This document shows, one piece after another, positions 19,419 through 31,384 of a stretch of DNA of 34,643 nt. Numbering within the stretch: the first letter of the stretch is position 1; every line of letters starts with the position of its first letter. The notes below the pieces were generated by a model, which saw only the letters and a program-made list of their open reading frames with translations, searched no databases and was not told where the DNA came from. A program made the position numbers and the translations under genes. Origin of the DNA: Antrodiella citrinella (lineage: Eukaryota > Basidiomycota > Agaricomycetes > Polyporales > Steccherinaceae); the NCBI GenBank assembly GCA_004802725.1, contig SGPM01000296.1:1-34643 (forward strand), read 5' to 3'.

Positions 19419-22400
19419 TCACACATCGATATTCCCCGCTAAGTTTTGAACTGCATTCTTCAGCCTATGCGCTTCCATCACCACGGTGTCATTCGCATCC
19501 TCAGCAGCTTCAGCTATGAAAGTAGCTGTTTCCGGTACGAAACCTAGAAAAAAACATCAGGTCAGAATAATTGCTTCGATACCTTATCGTTCTGTACTCA
19601 CCCATCAACTTGCCGCCATGACTGCGCCATAAAGCCTCACTGCTCGACAAGGCCAACGCACGCACCCGCGTATCATCCGACCTTGTCTGCATCAAGATAT
19701 TCAGGTTGATCGTCTTGAGTATGAAGTCGCCCTGGACAGCCTCAGTTAATGCAAGCAAAGTGTCTGTGATGGTTGTCTTGGCCTCTGCGGTGTTCAATCG
19801 GGCCGCCACGGTGACCTGTGACACCAGAAGGGGGGCAAATTGCTTGAATCTGTCCTCGCGCCAGAATACTGGAACCGAAAAAGAGTAAATGTTCAAAATC
19901 TTTTCTCAGCGGTCGGAGAAGTTTACGTACCGCCTTCATCGTAGACAAACGTCTTCGCCGAAGTCGAGAGAAGAGCAGTCCAAAGTGTTTCATCATCGTA
20001 CGACTCATCTTTGAATTTGCCTAAGATGGTGAGGAAGGGCTGGAGTAACAAGGACATGTACGGCGTCATCAATCCCTGTGAAGATGTTACGTTAGCGTTG
20101 GGGGTATTCGCAGAGTCATTGACTTCACCTTGAAGTACTCCAAGAGCGCGCCATACATGTAGATGACTATCAATGGCCGTTTTTCTTCAGCTATAACTAG
20201 CATCAGCATAGCTGTACGAACCACAGATGAACGGGGCACCTACTGTTGTCAGAAGCGAATGCCCAGTCAAACATCTTGCGGAACAAAGGTTTGAACGTAG
20301 CTTCGTTCAGCTTGACAACCAACTCGAGGAACGCCGAAAGCACGTCGTCTTTAATCTGTTGTGCACATGTTGGTATTTTCCTATCGTCCAAGGAACATAT
20401 AAATGCTTACACCACGTAGGAGTTCGGGAACAGATGCGCATACATGGAATGCGTCTAAGAAAGTACTGAACAAAGCACGGATATTGGCGGATATGATGTC
20501 ACGAGGAGCGCTGCGAATACACCGTTTGAGGAACTCAAAGTAGGCGACCATCTTGGATTGCGTTGTCTACGGAATACATCAGTGTTAAGCAACACGGGGT
20601 TCAAGCAGACCACCACAGACCTTGTTTCGGCTAGATGACAGTGAAGACCAAAGGTCGCACAAGAGAGGGAGGATGACTTTTGACTGCGACTTCTTTGATA
20701 TCGCTTTCATGAATGTCGATAGCTCCGGAGACTGGTCGCTCAAGTATAAGTTGATCACTTGAAGTAGCTCTGCAGTGCCCCAGAATTTGGGAATGGATTT
20801 AAGCAACGCTTGCAAGACTCCCAGTGGGATCGTCTTCAGCGTTTCGTCATCTGTGCTGGTCTCGTTGCTAACGTCACGAATCGCGCCTACGCAAATGCTC
20901 ACTATATCCTTGAAGTAAGGAATGACTCGGGGACCGAGTTGGTGGCTGCGAATTCAAGTAAGAAAAGCTATCGCACGAAGATTGAATGGACGCACGTCAA
21001 AGAAAGCAAAGCCATCAGAGCCTGTGAGGTACACTTGTCTTCACGAACATAATTGATTGCTATGGGAACAACGCTCGTCAAGACGCTCTCTTCGCCAGAG
21101 CACATGGTATTTGCGATGGCCGACACAGCATGGAAACTGGCGATGGTCGTGAGTATATCGGGCTTGCTAGCAAGTAGTTTGCGAGCACGTTCAGTAATCT
21201 TGACGATCGTCTTCACCGAATCGGTACGCGTTTCCTTGGCGACATTGGACAACTGCTCGCTGAGAAGCTCTAGAGCACCTTCCTGTACCTATGAAGACAT
21301 CAGACAAAAAGCACAATTATAGGAACAGGATAGGATGTCTTACTGAGACGCCGCTTTCCACTACAACTAGGACACTTTGCACGAAGTCTTTCGCTGACAT
21401 AGCGCGGAGCGCGTTCTCGATTGCCAGGCGAGCTGTCTTCATGATATCATCGGCAGGAGCTTTCGCATCCTTTGGCGTGGCGAGTTCCAATAGCAAAGTG
21501 ATGATCTTTGAGCTAGCAAAAGTTCCCGAGGTATCTGTCCCCTCAGCAGCTATCGTTATGCCTCGAAGAGCGTGGCCAACATAAGCCATAATAGACAACG
21601 CTTGTCTCCTGATCAGTAAGACAGAGCTTGTGAATTCATCATCCCTACATGGCATCCTCAGCTTCAAGACCCAGCATAGGTAAGAAAAGGTCCTCACAAG
21701 GGTATTTCGAGGAAACGGGAGGCTAATTCGGACGACCTCGAATCAGCATTTACGAGTCGACGTGTCTCTTGCAGTAACTCAAGTAAGGTCTTGTTGTATA
21801 AGGATCAGCGCACGAAGGTCGGAGAACGAAAGATTACTTGTACCTGTAGGCGCAACTCCGTGGGATAACGCTCGAAAACAGACAAGGGAAGGAACAGAGA
21901 ATTCTGAGCGTCTGCGGTGTTCTGTCGGGCAACCCGGTTGGATACCTTATCTACCAGTAGCATACACACAGGCGCAAGGAAATCATTTGCGCCCAGTGCA
22001 TCCACCAGCTGAGCGAAGAAGCTGCAACACGATGTCAGCACTTGCTATATTGATCAATTATGATGCACGAACCTACTGCGCCGGTGGCGCGGGATATGAT
22101 TGGCAGCATCTGTGAATATACGCAGAAATGCTCTAGAGGCTATGAACATTTCAAGGCGTTCTGGGTGACTATCTCGCAACGAAGCTGCCATGACCGGGAC
22201 AATGCTGTCGATAGTCTAGATGTACAAGAATGTTAGAATGCGCCACTATGTGCAAACATGGTTTGTCACCTTTTGAACAACCCTGAAGCTGTAGCTGTCA
22301 TCGCGATGGAAAACGTTAGAGCCCATGAAGGTGAATATAGGCATGATGTTATGCAGAATAGCATTCGGAGCGAGCCGGGCGAGAGTCGCCGTCAAGAGCA

Positions 22401-25400
22401 GAGCTTGGTTGAATGTTTGAGGGTTCTCCGAGACTTTAAAACCGTAATGAGCTTTGATATAACATTGCAAGTTAGATACGCACCTCTGATGAGCTCGACT
22501 AGGATGTCGAGTCTAACTGTCGCAGGCATGTTGGTACCCTCCTGGGACGCGAAGAAGATTAGTACGGATGAATACTCGCAAGAAACATTGCACAAACCGG
22601 TATACTGAGGGCCACGTTCTCCAGTGCCGACATCAGTACCTGTTCAACGAATACTTGGTCGCCCGTAGCGGGAGGCGCATCATGAACTACTCTAGTGAGT
22701 GTCTCAAGGAGCGATGAGATAAGTTCTACTGATCCCAGCAGCTTCTGTGATCCTAGTATCTCGGCCAGAAGGCTCAACGAAGATAACGAATCATTGCTCG
22801 TTTCTTCGATAGACCTGGGAAAACCTTGAGTATCGGGTCACGTCAAGGATACATATGAGCTCACTCGTCAATCTTGCTACGTTTGGTAGCCCGCTGAGAT
22901 GCATCGGACGTTGGTTGTAACTTTGAGAGTAGCTGTACGATGATGTCCACCTCCCCGAGGATGCTTGTAAGGATGACTCTGCACTCTGTCGACTAAACGA
23001 CCCATTTCAGCCCAGTATTATTCGCGTTGAAAGAGGGACTTACGATGTCTGCGTTCCCTTGGCCGAGCCGCAGGAACCATTCACAAACTTCGATCTTTTG
23101 CTCCAGCGTAAGACCAGAAAATATTGCATTCCGGAGGCGAGCGGACAATGCCTCTCTCGGCAGAGAGAACGAACCTAAGGCAATGTAAATACCACCAAAC
23201 GCAATACGGTCAAGACGACGTTACCTGGCTGAAAGTAATGATGCACGACAGATTTGTATATTTCCCAAGCTCCCTCGGCTTCGTTGAGGGTTTTCAGAGA
23301 AGGGCCGTCAATTGATGAAACCAACAGTGTAGCGAGCTGTTGTTGCATGGTAGAGGTTTCGCCTTGTGCCTTGAATTCCTGCTTTGCGAGGCTTTCGATA
23401 GCGGGCAGCAGCATCTGCAACTTTGTCGGACTTGATACACCCTCTACACTGCGAAGAAGGGATATCTTGACCGAGAGAATGGGACATGCATTGACGTGGG
23501 ACAGAAGACAGCTCAACACTCGCTGCTTGAAACTGAGGATCGAGTGAGCTGAAATTTCTCTTGTCGTCTACATTAGATGACTTACCCAGATTCCTTCTTG
23601 GAGTCGGTTCTCATTGAAGTCAAAGCGTTTTGCTGGAACACGGAGAGGAATGTTGCGTCGTTCAAGAAGTGCGCTGCAGACGCGTTGAGAGCTTGTGTGT
23701 ACTTGGTGAAATCCGCCCAATCCAGGTACAACAGAGTGCCTAAGTCTATGATAAGCCAAATGGTCCGATGCAGCGACATCGACTCCACTCACTTGAACTA
23801 GTACCGTAGATGGCGTCGTATGCATAGACCGCCTTAGGCTTCTTTCCGACGGAAAGTCTGTTGAGAGCGGCAACACACTGCAACGCAGCCTCCCTAACGC
23901 GGCGATCCGCATGCTGGAGAGAAACCAAAATAGCTGGGAGTACAGTTTGGAAATCAACGATGTGTTGTATCGAGTTGTACGCTTCCAAGAACGCGGCGGC
24001 GTGGTACAGAGAGACGTACGCCAGGACGGACTCTTCAGCGTTAGGCGAATTCAACCAGATTCCTGCCAGGAATGACAGCGTGTCGTCAGCAAGACTTATG
24101 AACAGCGACCGCATAAGATGACTAGAAAGCGCGGGGACGCTCGCAGACGAGTTGGCCAAGCGATAAACTTGGCGCATGAGTTGCACATATTCAAAGTGTT
24201 GAGACTCCTTGGTCTGGAAATTTGTCAAGATATAGACGGATTGCCGAAACGAAAGCTCACATCAGTGGCCACCCAGTCCAACGTTACGCCCGAGCGTCGC
24301 GGCCATGAAGGCAGCAGTACGAGTATTGATGACTGCAGTCTGAACAACGTGTTGCGACTGTTCGGCTTCGAGTAAACGACATGCGCAAGACTGGCATCAT
24401 CCAAGAGCTAAGAAAGTATACAAAGATCAGAATAATTGGTGGCAAAGCAGTGTAGTGCTTACCGCTGATACATTCTCAACACCACTGAACAAATCGCACA
24501 TGTCCGCCAGGCTTACAACACCAATAGCTTGGACAACTTTGAACCCTGCACTTGTCTGAAGTTCTCCGGACAGACGTCCCAACACGTCTCGCAAGACCAG
24601 GTAAGCCAGGGCGCGAATGTAGATATCATCACTTTGCAACTTGCGGAGGAAAGTGTCCAGATGACCCGGGAAGCTCTCAGACGTGACAATATTCTCTGTG
24701 AGATCGTTCAATATCGCGGCCACGATGTGATGAGATAGTCTGACGTACCTGCTATCTTGCCAGCTATAGCTAAATTGAGTTTAGCGCTACCGGTGCTTTC
24801 CTCTTGCGAAGCTGAGGCCTCTTGCCAGCGTACAGCGTCGATACATCCACCAAGCAGCTCGTGCCGCCCGATACTGTGGCTAGCTTGCACGCCTTTATCC
24901 GCGTCCTCGATGATCTCCCATACAGCAACCGCGGCCCTCTGACGAGATTTCGAATACAGTAAGAACGGGAAGAAGATCTCGTGGAATATCCTGTCTTGCC
25001 ATTCGCGACGATCATTTACTGCAGGGTAGAGGAATTTTGCGACAAAGGTGAAGTGCGACTTGATTGCGGCTTTGCTAGCAAGTTGTATCGCTCGCGCGAG
25101 AGTTTGGATGAAGTCGTCCAAGTTCTCCAAGACGACGGGCAGAAGAAGAGAAGATTCCGCATACAAGGCTTCGAGAACGGAGGCGTTGGTGTCTTGTACT
25201 CTAGTGAGCAGAGCAGAGCGTACGGACGACTAGGAAGTACATCAGCCACAATGAATATATGGGGTAGGATATACACTCACCAATTCAGCATCAGACAGTC
25301 CACCAATGGTAAGTCGTGCAAACAAGTCCCGGACTGCGATAGCTCTCACAATGCCATCGGCATTCGAGGAAGCTACCACCATGTCTAACTCTCCAGGCGC

Positions 25401-27142
25401 GTCCGCTACGGGTATATCCTGAGGAAGGTCAATATCTGCATCGAAAATGAAGACTACATTGGACCGCACAAGAGAAAGTGAGAGTAGAGCCTGCTCCAGA
25501 GCTTCCTTGTTTTCTGCGTCTTCCGTCATAGCACGGTCAAAGCACTTCTGCAGTATGTCCGGGTGTCTCTGCTGAGCTTGGACAAGGAGTGCCCGAGTCC
25601 TTCCATCAACAACCGGCTTCGTCTCGTCAGAAACGACACCACTGCTCCTTGTAAGTTGAGTGATGAGACTAGACGTTACAGCGAAAATAGATTCCGAGGG
25701 TAAGCTTGGCAGCGAAAGTAGAGACAGGATGATGCTGAAAGGCCGGTCTTCGTTAATCCTGGCTTAAGAATCAACGCATGCATCTTTCCATACATTTCTA
25801 CCACGTACCTGGATGACAATCCGACGAGAATGCCGGACAAGAGCGTCTCTGACCCTACAAACGCTGTGCACGCCTTCAGCTCCATGTCCACGCCACTATG
25901 GAATGATAAGCATGCGTCAAGAACTGTTGTTGGAAACATACTCAAGCTTGGTAATAGCTCTCACAACGGATTTGAAGCTGACATCGGCGGGAAATTCATC
26001 CTGCCCTGCACAAACCGCAATCAAGGATGTGATAACAGGCTTGACGGGTACACGTTCTGCGCACAAAGATATTCCCTTCAGAATAGCAGAGATAGCTGCG
26101 ACAGATAAAGGTGTTGCGTGCGACAGCGCGGACAAGAGCAAGAAGGATGAGAGCTTAGTTTCACTTCAGCAAATTTGATATAGGAATAACAATATTGAGT
26201 TCTCACAATGATCTCCTTCACAAGCGATTCCTTCGAGGGTTCAACCTGAATAGTACCGCATGATTGCATAGGCTCCATGACCGCAGGCAAATACCACGCA
26301 GCTGTTCCTTCAACCATCCCCTTTCCAGTACGTCCGTCTTGACTCCTCTTGACGAAGTCAAAAAGTATGCCAGTGTGGAATGCAACTAATGCCCTGTGAA
26401 CTCCTCCAAAGCCGTTGACGTGAACTGTCGCAGGCAGCAGTCCGGCCACAAATCGAGCGAAAGCCGAATTCGTAGGCGACAGCATGATATTCACAAGAGC
26501 CGCACGGGAAAGGTTGATGTTGGAAGATTTGTAGGGAAGAAGAGCCGCGAATGGCGAGGTCTCGCTGCTCGACATGTCAATCCCAAGCCCTGCCCAAACA
26601 TTGCGGATGAGACGTACGAGATATGCAGAATAGACAGCATCTTCACGAAATGTGGAGATTCGTGATATGGCAGGAATAGAGAAAGAACCGAGTTCACATT
26701 GAACTCGTTTATCCTAAAAGCCACGATTGGTCAGTTTTGCTCGTCCCCTGACATTGATATATACTCACCGAAATCGCCGTACCAACCACTCAATCACCTT
26801 TCCCGTCGGAATCTCCATCAAGAAAGGTCCTAGCAGAGGCAAGAATCCGTCGATCGAAGTATCAAGTTCAGCATTGACAGCACCAGGTTGCAAAGTCCTG
26901 TCTGTGACCTTGGCTGAGTCCGAAAAGAGTTTTGTCTCATACGAGCGTAGGTCCGGGTCCAAGGTCGTGAGTTGCAAGAATCCGTTCACACCAAGTGCAT
27001 GAATTGAGTCCAGATCATGTTGGTCGGCTTCTTTCCCGCTAAAGAGATATGATTGGGTATGTTTCCGCCGCGTTCTATCAACCAACAGTGCAGAGTTCAG
27101 AGAAGCGGTTTGTGCAAGTTGTTGAGCGAGACTGGTAGGCAT
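19419..27142 (-). CDS. UTP10: U3 snoRNP / SSU processome HEAT-repeat protein UTP10
   Basis: UTP10 (HEATR1/BP28 family) is a t-UTP scaffold needed for Pol I transcription and early pre-18S processing in the nucleolus. Recognised by the N-terminus (MPTSLAQQLAQTASLNSALL), long alpha-helical HEAT-type sequence throughout, the BP28CT region (around 1710-1870, including ATFKPLFRKMFDWAF) and the C-terminal LKNAVQNLAGN. Twenty-nine phase-consistent exons give 2085 aa. Exon ends: 27142-26769, 26713-26618, 26564-26207, 26153-25942, 25895-25809, 25758-25281, 25229-24749, 24695-24463, 24407-24261, 24213-23793, 23745-23586, 23532-23225, 23174-23044, 22992-22865, 22814-22598, 22541-22484, 22433-22270, 22215-22073, 22021-21844, 21789-21698, 21644-21344, 21288-20996, 20945-20621, 20566-20411, 20355-20244, 20196-20129, 20075-19931, 19868-19602, 19543-19419. 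The introns are 46-62 nt. The ATG at 27142 is the family start. Confidence 0.92.
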
Positions 27143-27744
27143 GATAACAAGTGTGATAGCCAACGACGGGAAAAAAACGTCCGCTTGGCTTTTGGATAAA
27201 TGGATGGATGTACACCTTTACACGGAAGGCATACGGACAGAGAGATTGAAAAGAAAGAACACTGACAGTTACTGAGTTAGATTTTCATCTGGCGAAATGT
27301 GTCTTACAAGCGCCCATCTAACTTTTTCGTGGTCGGCCCGGCGGAGCCGTCAACCTTCTTTCAGACTGACCGAAACTTGGTTCGCTCAGCGCCGCTCAGG
27401 TATACTTATCATAAGTAAGGATTCCATATGTACATACTATACAGATGAGAGCACTGCACCCAGGTCTTTTTTCACAGCTTCACGAAACCTCACGACGTTT
27501 ACAATGCATACAATGCTAGCACGGCGCCCAGAGTCGCTCGGAATTCCAGAGCAGACACTAGCAGCCTGTAGCAAAATCTGAGTTGCCAGAAGAGAACTTC
27601 ATGGTATACAAGTGTGGATATCAATAAGTGTGCGTGTGATGGAAATAAGTGAAAAACATGCTAACGATACAAATAACACCATCGTCCGTCCGTCAATCCG
27701 AACATTGTCGTGTGGTCGCTCAGTCGTTCGTGAAAATCATTGCC
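27143..27744. other. Intergenic region: UTP10 promoter side and FunK1 3' flank
   Basis: About 600 bases without a supported gene. The plus-strand open frames here (up to 94 codons) have no motif. Confidence 0.5.
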
Positions 27745-30648
27745 TCAATGCCTGGGGGATAATCGCTTCTCTCGGGTGCTGGTCCTCTTGGCCTTCCCAT
27801 TCGACGACCTCGTCATCATCCGCGTCGGAGCAGAAGCATGAGACGGTCCCTGCGTTTTTGACCGCTTCGAGCTGGATCCTGCAAAATTGTCGGACTCGAT
27901 TGCAGCATCAGAGCGTTTCCTCTTGCTTGCCCGCGTCACAGGAGGAGAGCTGCCTCTGGATGCATCAGCCTGCACCGAGTCGTCCAGTTCCACCCCGTCC
28001 TCCGCATCCTCCGCTGTCGCCTTCGCCTTCCTCTTGTCGGTCATCTTCTTCTTGGACTCCACTGCCTTCTGCTTCTGCTTCTCTAATTCCTCCTTCGCCT
28101 TCAGTTTGCGCCTGTGATCGGAAATGAACACTGCATTCTTCTCTTTTGCGGCACGTGCTGCACGTCCGAATATGGCTATCAAATCGGCGTAAATGGATAA
28201 GAAGGCATCGTGCTTGAGGATGCGATCGGGCCAAGCAGGATCCTCGATTTGCTTGTACATTTTGACGAGCCTGGTGCGCGCTTTGGCCATCAAAACCATG
28301 AGTGGTTTGTAGTGGCGAGAAAGTAGATCCATGTGCTGCGTGATCGCCTTAGAGTCGGTTAGGAACGTCTTCCGTTGAGCCGAGCCCTGCAGGCTGTCGG
28401 GGAACAGTTTGTCTGCCACTATCTCTTGGGGCAAATAAGTCGTGGTATCGATCGTAGAAGAGGCGACAGCGAGGGGAAGGGTGTAGAGCAGGATCCAGAT
28501 CGCAATCCACCAGACGCCTTCAATGTCGTGTAAGTAGTTGTGAAGGAATGGCAAGGCGACGACCGTGGCGCCGCTGGCAGCATCATTCGGGTTGTCGCCA
28601 TCTTCATCAACGCTAGAGTTGCCGCCATCGTCGACCTCAAAATCCACGGGAGGAAGAGTGGGGTCTTCGTCTTCGCTGTCTTTATCGCCGTCATCCTCAT
28701 CCTCAATGTGGTCAAAGACACGATCGCCATACTGGACCTCGACTGCCATAAACGAGGGTGTACCCTAGGACATTAATATAGATCAGGTGAGAAGGACGAA
28801 GCTACGCAATGTCGAACATCACCTACCGTTTTGTGCGCGTGCTGGGGTTCACCATCCTTCATCTCGACCAGATAGCGTCGAACATATTCGAGATCAGAAA
28901 TCTTGCAGAAGTACTCGCTGGGACCTGTCTTACACCACAGCAGGTTCCCAGTCGAAATGTCCCGGTGGATGCGTCGCGCATCGTGTAGCACTTTCAGACC
29001 TGACCTTTCATTTAGCAATGGCATGAATCGAGGAGTCGCTACACAGCTTACCTTTCAGTGCGTCGACCAAACACAAGAACAGGTTGGTGTGATTCGGGAT
29101 CTTGTGAAGAGGTGTTCCAACCTCTTTGAACACCAGCCGACAGTGCTTGCGTGGCTCATAACGTATCGTCACCGGCACTCCACCCGCCACATAGCTGGGA
29201 TAGTCTCCACGTTCTGGAGCGGGAGTACTGACGATGTTTCCACCAGTCGGTTGCATGTTTGTGGATCCCGGAACATGCGAGCCCGTGGGCACTTTGGTCT
29301 CGGATACAATGAGATGCAGCTGTCCGCAAGTGGTCGGGGGTATCGGAGGAAGATTCGAGAGAGGCAGGACAGTGTCCTGGAGGATGGTCATGAAGTAGTT
29401 TTTGAAAGTCATCTCCGTGTCCTCGGGACGAGCCTTGGCTGCATCCTTGAAGATTTCGGTTTGAATCTCGCCCTCCGTCTGGCAATACTCCGGAAGCCAA
29501 TAGTCCTTCAAGACATGTTCATCTCCGAACAGCTCACCGTCTGGACCAACCTCCTTCACGCGCCAAACTCGAATGGCACGTCCAAGGAGACGATATGCCT
29601 GGTGCGAAAACAGAGCCGCGTCGCCCACTGTCCTATATGTTTTCCCTTCAACCAGGTACTCGTAGACAACCTTCCCGTCGTTTGTCATGACCCGCGAGAC
29701 GGTGGGATCCCAACCCAGAGCTTCCTTGGAGCCGAAGGAGGTCGCGAGGAGGAAGCGGACGTAATGCATAGGTTCCTGGACGCGCCAATGTACCATCAGC
29801 GCACGACTCCGTGGAACTAAACTAGCATGTGCGTACCGTGATAAAGTTGAATGGTTTCGTCACAAAACAGACCGTCCGCGACAGGAACCAGAGACGCATC
29901 GAGGTGTTCTCGATGGTGACGGCAAATCGGAATCGTCGAGCGGGATCTGCAAACATGATATGTGCAGCATTCCCGAGCATTTGTCGGCGGTTCTGCAAGC
30001 AATAGAAGTCATTAGCACATCGAATTTGGGCGAATCACGAGTCATAGCATCGCTACCCACCTGATTGACCTCACTAGGCTCGTCGGATTTCTTGTACTCG
30101 TGGTTGGTGACGCTGTCCACGATATAGAATGCACCTGGGCTTGCCCCCAAGCCCAAAGGATCCACCAGGAACTGATTTCCGTCGCTCTTGAATCCGCCGT
30201 TCTGGGCCTCCGACTTTTCGGTGTTTCGGGGTCTGCAGTACGACCGCGCTGTAGGTTCCCCCATGATGGGTATAGCAGCTTCCAAGACAACGTTGGAGAG
30301 TCGTTCCATGCCCTTGAACACGGTATCTTCATCCCCTGTCATGTGCCGAGGATCTTGTGGAAACTCGGACAAACGACCGCTTTTGATTATACACGGTTGC
30401 ACATCGCGAATAACTCGCTCGACCTCTCTCTTCTTGAGCTGTGGTGTCGCATGTTCGAGGAAGTAAGACACCGTGACCTCGGGGATGTGGGATGGGAGGG
30501 AGTCCATCTGAGGATAGCGACGTTCAGCGAAATGAGTGTCGACCAGCTCTGCCTGTCGAGTTGAGTCCTTCTTGCGAGGCGTGTTCCTGTATTTAACAGG
30601 CTTTTGCTTTGGAGCAGACTGCTGGGATTGATTTGGTGAGTTAGACAT
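27745..30648 (-). CDS. FunK1-type fungal protein kinase
   Basis: FunK1 is a kinase family expanded in mushroom-forming fungi; its substrates are unknown. Exons 30648-30061, 29992-29837, 29775-29052, 28999-28827 and 28764-27745 give 886 aa. Family marks include the N-terminal half with LWFLSRT and GWDPT, then RRIHRDIS-TGNLLW (catalytic D503), KISDLEYV in place of DFG (D525), GTPSFMA (548-554) and the helical LHDIEGVWWIAIW. A block of about 50 residues, mostly Asp and Glu (about 566-614), separates GTPSFMA-VEVQ from LHDIEG, which usually lie close together. The C-terminal 120 residues are rich in Lys, Arg and Ser (AKEELEKQKQKAVESKKK, SKRKRS) and look like coiled coil plus nuclear localisation signals. 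The ATG at 30648 was chosen as the first Met that does not depend on the open 5' extension. Confidence 0.88.
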
Positions 30649-31384
30649 TTGAAAGGATGTGGATGAAAAGGAAACAAAGTGTGCAGGTCTGAATGTCAAA
30701 GGACGAGTGGCCAGTGGCCACCACTGTAAACTCGAACACGCTTTGAAGGGACGCGTCGCGGCCCGCTAGCCGGCAAGGACCCACTAGCGCCTAACAGCAC
30801 CTCGCGGTTCGCGTCTATGTCACGATGCGCCGCACGACGAAATGAAAGAATAGAAAGCAGCTGGCCGGGATGTAGGGGAGGGGGGTCCAAGCTATACATA
30901 CGCACTAACTTCCAGCCCATATATCAAAGAAATGATGGAAGAAAGAGCAGGATCTAAACGAGAACGGACAAATGTATGTACTCACATGTTGCAACGAAGT
31001 CTATATCCTGCCAACTCAAACAAGCCAGGATTGAGCGTAGAGGCAACGTAATCAGAATATCAAAGCCACCAACTCTAAAAGTTGAGAACTAGGAGGATTG
31101 TCGTGGAAGAGGAACGGCGGCGCGACGATGATGAGGGGAGAGAGAAAGGGAGACTAGTAATAGACGCCTGCAGATCAAACACACAAAATCCTGCCGGAGC
31201 GCTCGCTTCTGCTTGGGTGTGGAAACTTGGGGTCCGGGCATATAACACAAACTTGGGTGTGTGGCACGCCTCCGCTACTTATGTTACCTACTTCGACTGA
31301 CGGATGCCGTTGCAAGAGACAGAGAAATTACAACAGTTTGAAACATTGACCCTATTCATTCGTGAAGATACAGTATAAATTGTC
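30649..31384. other. Intergenic region: FunK1 promoter side and alcohol oxidase 3' flank
   Basis: Contains only short open frames. I see nothing I can support as a gene. Confidence 0.45.
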
